Part shown: positions 58,400 through 64,000 of the stretch, piece after piece
Numbering within the stretch: the stretch's first letter is position 1
Layout: each line of letters begins with the position of its first letter
NCBI GenBank assembly: GCA_905221605.1
Contig: CAJNDS010000033.1
Coordinates: forward strand, 1 to 64,000
Reading direction: 5' to 3'
Length of the DNA stretch: 64,000 nucleotides
DNA from: Symbiodinium natans
Taxonomy: Eukaryota > Sar > Dinophyceae > Suessiales > Symbiodiniaceae
Program-made: the position numbers and the translations under genes
Notes under the pieces: generated by a model
The model's database searches: none
What the model was told of the DNA's origin: nothing
The model's input: the letters and a program-made list of their open reading frames with translations, nothing else

Positions 58400-59285
58400 T
58401 GCAAGCTCGAGTGGGTCCAGCACTGCTTGCAATGGGGACGCCCCTCTTCGAGTTCAACAACTGTCGCTGGTAACATACCTGTCAGACAACGTCCGCCCAC
58501 AAAGAAGACGATTCCGCATCTCAACCCCTTGAACGTGGAGGCAGCCGCTGACAGCATGCATAAAGGACTGGCACCACGGCGGCAGGGCTGCCACGGCCTC
58601 GCGGCGGGCACGGTTCCCGGGCAAAGGGGGATCTGCCGGCATTCCTCCTCACTGAGTCGGTCCGACTCGCTATCTGTGGTGTCAGTCATGTGCTCAGGTG
58701 CCGGTTGCTCGGCTGACGCAGCCGCTGACGACTCGTTGTCTGGGTCGGGAGGAACATTTGAACCCCGACGCAGGGCTCCCTCCGGCACGACCGGGTCTGG
58801 TTTGTTGAAGGCAAGACCCGCTGTCTAGTCCTAATTTGACTCCCGCGAGGGTTGTCAGGCGCAAAGTCGCCATCACGGATGGCGAGGAGAACTTCCTCGA
58901 AAATACGCGCCGCCGGCGCGAGAACGTCTCGGCTGAGGTCTCCGTGCTACGCGCACTGTCATGCACATGATGTGCTAACAAGCGCCGCGTGTCCAGGGCG
59001 ACACCGGCCGACGCAGCCCACGTCAGGCCCGTGGCCTTGAGGCTGTGGCTGGAGAGACGGGAAGAGGCCGGGAAGACCTCTGCTAGAACGCCGCGCAACC
59101 GTGAAGACATGGCATTTCCAGTCGGGACGCCATCTTCCCCGAAATGCGGGATCAGGGAACCCTTATCGATGGCGCCTTTGACCGAAAGGCCGAGAGACAC
59201 CCGTGCCTCCAGCCACTGTGGGATCCAAGGAGTCTCTAGGTAAACGCACGGCGCCAGAAGTGGCCATTTTGGCTCAAGTCTCAGT
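58400..59285 (-). pseudogene. Tyrosine recombinase C-terminal half with CGR/CxxC tail
   Basis: The reading begins at about 59285 with KWPLLAPCVYLETPWIPQWL and includes RLSSHSLKATGLTWAASAGV (the HxxK/HxxR box) and TRRLLAHHVHDSARSTE (the second His box). The frame then shifts by one base exactly where the catalytic Tyr codon is expected. One frame over it continues as SRDVLAPAARIFEEVLLAIR and GDFAPD. At 58590-58400 a tail reads FMHAVSGCLHVQGVE, LLCGRTLSDRYV and then PHCKQCW (another frame), a likely metal-binding end. The N-terminal half of the recombinase with its first catalytic Arg is missing beyond 59285. Confidence 0.65.
59255..59278 (+). other. Spliced-leader-like sequence
   Basis: Positions 59263-59278 (gccattttggctcaag) are identical to the last 16 bases of the dinoflagellate spliced leader, and the next base pairs outward match in part (GT of CCGTA). 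It lies on the plus strand at the broken end of the recombinase frame. Relic spliced leaders in dinoflagellate DNA are known marks of reverse-transcribed, trans-spliced mRNA reinserted into the genome. Confidence 0.5.
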
Positions 59286-59825
59286 GGTCAGCCCCGTTAG
59301 ATTTTCAGTTAGGATGGGGCCGCTTCGCTAGCAGCTCTACCATAGGTACCATGGAGTGGCCAGATCTGCCTCTAGACATCTGCGACTTTTCTCTAAACCA
59401 AAAGCCTTCGTCCGTAGCATGTTTCTCAACTATACAAAATGGTCAAAAGACTCTATGCACATGGGAAATTTTGGGTTTATCACCCCTCCTTGGGATGCCT
59501 TGAAGTCTATACAAAAGGCATACCACCATTCTTTCTGCTGGCTCTTTTAGAGCTCGCACTGCCAATTCTCCACTTGAAACACGGCAAAAGTCGCCAGGTT
59601 TTCTTTCCTGACTTCCCGAGGAAAATTTCTACCTAGTGTAGTGGGTTCTCGGGTTTAACCCAAAGCGACACACCAAACACAACGCACATGTACATCTACT
59701 CTTGCATGGTTCTGTCTGGTTGCAAAATGCATACTCAGTACTCGACGTGGCACAAGCTCACTGCACCATTCATCTCAGCAGCAGCAGCAGCAAAGCCACC
59801 ACCAGCAGCTCATGTTCACATTCTT
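59286..59825. other. 3' flank of the copia element
   Basis: No gene is recognised. If the copia element has LTRs, the 3' copy should lie here, but the 5' copy is outside the window and no repeat can be paired. Possible end signals include ttgggttaaacccgagaacc near 59640. A CAG run is at 59779-59793. Confidence 0.35.
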
Positions 59826-62800
59826 CTACTCCAGCACATAGATTCGCCAATGCTCTGGCTCACACAGCTTGCATGGTGCAAGCTCTCGATTCCAGGCTTC
59901 CTCCACAGTCACTAAGCTTGTTTGCTTGACCTTCAACAAGGCCTCGCATTGTCGGCTACGATGATAACACTCCCCCCATGAAGAAGCGATCCATGCAGCT
60001 CTGTCCCTTTCGCCCTCCAGCGCCAGTGACTTCTCTGCAAACTGCACGAACTGCTTTCTTTGGTCTCTCACAGCTTGCCTTTGCTTTGACCTTGCCACTG
60101 AACGTTGCCGAAGAGATTCCAAAGCTGTCTCTCTCCCTTCTCGCACATTCGCCTCATTCACGGAAGTAGTGTTTGCCGAAGACGCTGTCGTAGCTGAGGT
60201 AGCTCTCAATGAAGACGAAGTTCTCGGTGAGGTAGCTCTCGGTGAAGACGAAGTTCTCGCTGAAGTAGCTCGCGGTGAGGTAGCTCTCGGTGAAGACGAA
60301 GTTCTCGCTGAAGTCGCTCGCGGTGAGGTAGCTCTCGGTGAAGACGAAGTTCTCGTTGACGTAGCTCTCGGTGAAGACGAAGTTCTCGTTGAAGCAGTCA
60401 TCGCTCCAATGCCGATGCCCAACACCAGCATGGCCAATGCTCCTCCAACCACCAAGCTTTCTTTCGAAACAGAGGTCCACATCAGCTTGCCGACCATCAC
60501 AAACCTTTCCATGATTTGGTAGCTCAGAAGCATCATGCACATGAACAGTTCCACGATCTTCTCCATAAGTTCGCTCGCTTCAAACTCCGACGATTCTTCC
60601 ATTGGGCTCACTGCACGGCTCAAGGCTATGGCAAGGAGAAAAGCTGAAAGTCTCAAAAGTTGACTGTGTTGCGCAGTAGACGACGAACGAACTCTGTGTA
60701 CCCTGGCTACAGAACTGGAACTTAAAGCACCATCCGGATTTCGAAAACCCATCAAGGTCAGCAAATATCGGATTCTTTCGCTATGGAGCGGTTTCGTACC
60801 GATGTCCGTGGGGTTGTCTCGAGTGCTGATGGGCTTGAGCTGAACTTCTTGTCGGTGAACTAAACTCTGGACCCGTAGGAGTCTCACGTCCAAATGTCTC
60901 AGTCGAGAGACCCCCGCCTTGGCCATCACGGCCCGGGCGGAAGATGAATCCAACCTCGCCACCAGCTGCACTTCATCAGGGCACAAGGTTTTCAGGATGT
61001 TGCGGAGATAGAGACCCTCCGCAATGGCACTTGACGATGCTATGAGCTCACTTTCACAAGAGGATAAGCTTATCGAGGCTTGTCTTCGGGCGTAGGAAAA
61101 CATCAGGTTCCCGTCCAAAAACAATGCTCCAGCACTCAAGCTTTTCCGGTCTTTGTTGCCTGCCCAGTCTGAGTCGCTGATGGCTTCCAGGATTCGTACT
61201 CGAGGTTCTGGATTTTCCTCCGGCACTTCATCCGGTCTGTCACGCGGGGATTCATCAAGCAAGGTTCGGCCTGGATACGACCATCTCAAGGTGAGAGCAT
61301 AATCCCGGGTGGAGTACAAATATTCGGCCAAGTACTTCAGGCATTTCATTTGATGTTCACTTGGTTTGGACATTCCCCTTGCAAGCATGCTCACTGTGTG
61401 CTGACAATCAGGTCGATCGGGGGCAATGTACAAGATACACCCTAAAGCTGCTCGATACTGAACCGCGGATGCCGGGGACAATGGTGGGGAATCATCACTG
61501 GCTCGGATCTCTTGAGTCGAAGGGACCTTTCGACTTCTTGGGTGAGTGATCCCCAAGATCTCTACGACCTTCTCGAGATACTTAGGATCCACAGAGATTT
61601 GAAGTCCTTCTTCCACCACCTCGAACGTTCTCTTCAAGAACCGAAGTCGATCACCTGGGCGGCGCAAAGGTTCCGAAACTTCCAACTTATACTTGGATTT
61701 CAAGACATTGGTCACCTCATCCAGTGCCTTTGCGGTTCCCCCCATCAAGCCATCATCCACATGAATCGTGGTTCCTTTCTGTGGACCCCCAAAGACTACC
61801 GGGCAAGCAAGGTTACTCTCCATCCCAGCTTCGCGAAGATCACCACTCAGTTGCTCGTGCCAGTACACCGGCGCGATCTGTTGCCCCGGGAGGCACTTCA
61901 AAACCTTGTACGTCTTCTCGTTCAATCTGATGTACAAAGTCTCTCTCTGGGGTACCATCAAAAAGGCATCTTTAACATCAAAGGCTCGAAGTTCCCAGCC
62001 CGGTGTGGAAGTAAAGAGGTGAGGAAGCAACCTCAACATCGACGGGGATGTCGCTGGGGAATAGGTGTCTTGTCGGAATGGATTCCAAATTTTGAGTTCC
62101 TTACAGACCAATCTAGCCCGTCGGATCCACTTGCGGGTTCTGTACCTCCAATCCATCACATGTCGGGTTTTGAGGGTTTTCTCGTACGGGGGCTCGTACT
62201 GGACTTCCACCAAGACTCCCATGCTCAGCAACCGATTCAGCTCTGTGGCTTTTGACTCCTCTTCCACTATCTCCAATTGCTCTTCGGTGAGGATTGGTGG
62301 CCCCTCAGCTTCGGAATTCTCTGATCGTGAGTTTTCAAGACCTTCTTCTTCAGGACTGAAATCTGGAAGATCTTCATCCAAGAATTTCGCATCAAACTGA
62401 AGCCCCTCAAACCAATCATCAAGATCTTCATCCCCGACATGATACTCTTCTTCGCCTACCCGGACAGCTCGCACCTTCTTCACTGGAGCCTCTCCTGCAT
62501 ACAGCGGGGGAGCTTGAAGTTGTCCATGCTCTCGCTTCGTACCTTGGCTCGGTGCGCTTTGCAATGACTCTTCTTCTTCTCGAGGTGCTTCAGGTCGAGC
62601 TGGATCTACATCTTCTACAGGAACATCTGCGGTTCTCTTCCTTCCTCTTCTTCTTTCTTCTTCTTCTTCTCTTGGCTCATCCCCTCCTGCCTTCGACACC
62701 CCATCCCCTCCTGAACTGCTCATCTTTGTTTTCGAACTCTCGGAAGAACTCTCGGAGGGATCGGAGGCAGCCTCATCCCCAGGGCTTTCTTGTGGTAGTG

Positions 62801-64000
62801 GAACGGGAGTGGGAAGAGGTAGAGGCAAAGACTCCACACTTTGTGGAAGACGATCTTTCAAACCAGGGACAAGCTTCGTTCCTGCAGATCCCAACCCATA
62901 CTTCCATGGCTTCCCTTGGAATTCCTTGAGGACTACTTTGTCCCATGCCTGATCTTGCGGCAACCGTCGGATTGTCGAAGCCACATAGACCCCCAGTGCC
63001 GTCCCGCATATGTACATATCGTTCTGGAGGGTCTTGCCCAGGAACAGTCCTTTAACGAATTTTGGCTTTCCCTTCTTGACGTGAGGACTCGCCAATGCGA
63101 AGTATACTGCTTCTCCAAAGCACGCCAGTTTCCCAGTGTACTTCACATGGAACGCTCGTTCATAAGCCGTCATTCCTCCTTGTACTGCGTACATGTTGTG
63201 GAGCATCGACGCATGCACATACGCCCAACCCACCAGGTCGCTCTCAGCTGTCACTCTGAACCCACATTTCCGAACCTGTTCAAGAAGGGTAGTCCCGATA
63301 TCTCGCACCGATTGAATTGATTGTTCTGCAGGTCCATTTGTGGGATGCTCATAAGGTTGTGAAGGACTGGGGCGAGTAGCTAGGCCAACCTTTGTTCGGG
63401 CATTCACAATGCGCGACACTAAGTGCAGCATCGAAGGCTCGTTGTCGGCTCGAATTTCAGCCTCAGATCTTCCCAAGTACGCCAAGAAAGATAGCACTTC
63501 CCGGGCTGCATACTGCAGTGAGCTTGCCTGCTTCGAAGGTAAAGGGATTGCTCGAATCATGCCTGTCTCACGATCTACACATGTCAACAACAGGTGCTTG
63601 TTCGGGGGCTCTTCTTCCGGGCTTGCTTTCATGAACTCCAAAGTTTCCTCTTCCACTGAGGAGTAGAAGAAGTCCAAGCACAGCAAGGGCCATCCACCTT
63701 CAGACCGATGAGCTTCACTATGCGGACTGTGCTTATCCCTTCGGGACCTTGTTGAAACGCACAACGGACACCACTTCTGAAAGGGGATGTGAGTCAGGTT
63801 GTGTTGGGACACAGTGGCCTCATCTGGGGTCTCTGGTGCGGAAGGTTCAGGCCTTGGATCTCGGATAGGGAACCGAGCTGCATCTTGAAGACTCAGGTCA
63901 TCTTCAGCTTGTCTACGGTGCAAATGCCTTACCAGTCTCTTGTAGAGCACGGTCTTTGAACCACTTGCTCCAATACCCAAATGCTTACACGCTTTCTTCA
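59826..64000 (-). CDS. Copia-type retrotransposon polyprotein with C-terminal extension (5' partial)
   Basis: The frame is open from the window edge, so the start is not seen; numbering is from the Leu codon at 63980. In order: a SAP-like helix (LGIGASGSKTVLYKRLVRHL); the integrase zinc site H60, H64, C71, C74; catalytic D103 (LDFFYS), D179 (RADNEPS) and E219 (NGPAEQS); an acidic and Ser-rich linker (400-570); and RT with FDVKDAFL (667-674) and HVDD (740-743). RNase H follows, with SDSDW (935-939), SSCESEL (973-979), LDSSSAR and NPTDIGTK. After residue 1080 comes an extension not typical of copia: hydrophobic segments (1108-1120, 1142-1153, 1176-1194), a Ser/Arg repeat (1197-1258) and a zinc-binding tail H1340, C1345, C1370, C1373. 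There is no stop or frameshift in 1,384 codons, so it is recent and possibly active. Gag and protease would lie outside. Confidence 0.88.
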   Translation of the reverse strand, partial: KKACKHLGIGASGSKTVLYKRLVRHLHRRQAEDDLSLQDAARFPIRDPRPEPSAPETPDEATVSQHNLTHIPFQKWCPLCVSTRSRRDKHSPHSEAHRSEGGWPLLCLDFFYSSVEEETLEFMKASPEEEPPNKHLLLTCVDRETGMIRAIPLPSKQASSLQYAAREVLSFLAYLGRSEAEIRADNEPSMLHLVSRIVNARTKVGLATRPSPSQPYEHPTNGPAEQSIQSVRDIGTTLLEQVRKCGFRVTAESDLVGWAYVHASMLHNMYAVQGGMTAYERAFHVKYTGKLACFGEAVYFALASPHVKKGKPKFVKGLFLGKTLQNDMYICGTALGVYVASTIRRLPQDQAWDKVVLKEFQGKPWKYGLGSAGTKLVPGLKDRLPQSVESLPLPLPTPVPLPQESPGDEAASDPSESSSESSKTKMSSSGGDGVSKAGGDEPREEEEERRRGRKRTADVPVEDVDPARPEAPREEEESLQSAPSQGTKREHGQLQAPPLYAGEAPVKKVRAVRVGEEEYHVGDEDLDDWFEGLQFDAKFLDEDLPDFSPEEEGLENSRSENSEAEGPPILTEEQLEIVEEESKATELNRLLSMGVLVEVQYEPPYEKTLKTRHVMDWRYRTRKWIRRARLVCKELKIWNPFRQDTYSPATSPSMLRLLPHLFTSTPGWELRAFDVKDAFLMVPQRETLYIRLNEKTYKVLKCLPGQQIAPVYWHEQLSGDLREAGMESNLACPVVFGGPQKGTTIHVDDGLMGGTAKALDEVTNVLKSKYKLEVSEPLRRPGDRLRFLKRTFEVVEEGLQISVDPKYLEKVVEILGITHPRSRKVPSTQEIRASDDSPPLSPASAVQYRAALGCILYIAPDRPDCQHTVSMLARGMSKPSEHQMKCLKYLAEYLYSTRDYALTLRWSYPGRTLLDESPRDRPDEVPEENPEPRVRILEAISDSDWAGNKDRKSLSAGALFLDGNLMFSYARRQASISLSSCESELIASSSAIAEGLYLRNILKTLCPDEVQLVARLDSSSARAVMAKAGVSRLRHLDVRLLRVQSLVHRQEVQLKPISTRDNPTDIGTKPLHSERIRYLLTLMGFRNPDGALSSSSVARVHRVRSSSTAQHSQLLRLSAFLLAIALSRAVSPMEESSEFEASELMEKIVELFMCMMLLSYQIMERFVMVGKLMWTSVSKESLVVGGALAMLVLGIGIGAMTASTRTSSSPRATSTRTSSSPRATSPRATSARTSSSPRATSPRATSARTSSSPRATSPRTSSSLRATSATTASSANTTSVNEANVREGRETALESLRQRSVARSKQRQAVRDQRKQFVQFAEKSLALEGERDRAAWIASSWGECYHRSRQCEALLKVKQTSLVTVEEAWNRELAPCKLCEPEHWRIYVLE
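60190..60400 (-). repeat. In-frame tandem repeat in the copia C-terminal extension
   Basis: A roughly 30-bp unit coding RTSSSPRATS (with a shorter SPRATSA variant) recurs about seven times on the minus strand. The plus strand is also open across it (EVALGEDEVL), an effect of the repeat period being a multiple of three. It directly follows the predicted membrane helix. Confidence 0.85.

Noticed and set aside
60169-60522. Plus-strand acidic repeat protein (EVALGEDEVL units)
   Set aside because: It is antisense to the in-frame repeat of the intact copia polyprotein.

Overview
The window looks like nuclear DNA of a dinoflagellate, most likely a Symbiodiniaceae or Suessiales-type genome. The lineage is inferred from five things. 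Degenerate plant/alveolate-type telomere repeats (CCCTAAA/TTTAGGG) are scattered through most of the first 41 kb. Introns run up to about 1 kb or more and are filled with that repeat. Exons recovered by comparing duplicated copies are short. A 16-base exact match to the dinoflagellate spliced leader lies near 59.27 kb. The copia-like and tyrosine-recombinase/methyltransferase retroelements are of kinds I associate with dinoflagellates. There is no sign of bacterial operons, and no tRNA or rRNA gene was seen. All calls are by eye; no search was run.

Layout. 0-5 kb: mostly unassigned, with AGTATA-type low-complexity tracts and one repeat block (3.26-4.46 kb) that recurs at 37.8-38.5 kb. 5.06-5.85 kb: a compact two-exon gene for a secreted 2-oxoglutarate/Fe(II) oxygenase-like protein. 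6.8-38 kb: a tandem duplication of a roughly 10.7-kb unit on the minus strand. Each unit carries a four-helix membrane protein gene, a gene ending in a conserved WDIL-stop exon, and a multi-exon gene joining a VSHxWE...HPDP/IDYMSLHQ domain to ribonuclease-inhibitor-type LRRs. Copy 1 is split by about 8 kb of inserted material at 9.0-17.25 kb: a copia gag fragment, a minus-strand multi-copy-type coding remnant, and a decayed, partly inverted polyubiquitin. It also carries a 144-bp TIR element, a copia RT/RNase H relic and a 32-bp minisatellite. Copy 2 carries CA, CTA and CAG microsatellites instead. A third unit begins at 37.38 kb and is cut off.

38.5-48.7 kb: mostly unassigned, with a gag-to-RNase H copia remnant at 43.5-45.0 kb. 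48.69-49.86 kb: an intronless gene for a secreted HIT-type hydrolase resembling CDP-diacylglycerol pyrophosphatase. 51.4-52.6 kb: a LINE remnant with its reverse transcriptase region deleted. 54.29-59.28 kb: a decayed retroelement with the minus-strand order tyrosine recombinase - CGR/CxxC tail - gag-like - CCHC knuckle - cytosine-methyltransferase-like - RT - RNase H. 59.83-64.0 kb: a long, intact copia polyprotein frame (5' end outside the window) with an unusual C-terminal extension: a membrane helix, an RTSSSPRATS repeat and a YHxxxxC...PCKLC zinc-binding tail.

The host genes show no evident shared pathway. The main story is tandem duplication of an LRR-gene-bearing unit followed by independent retroelement, MITE and microsatellite insertions, next to two elaborate retroelement families.
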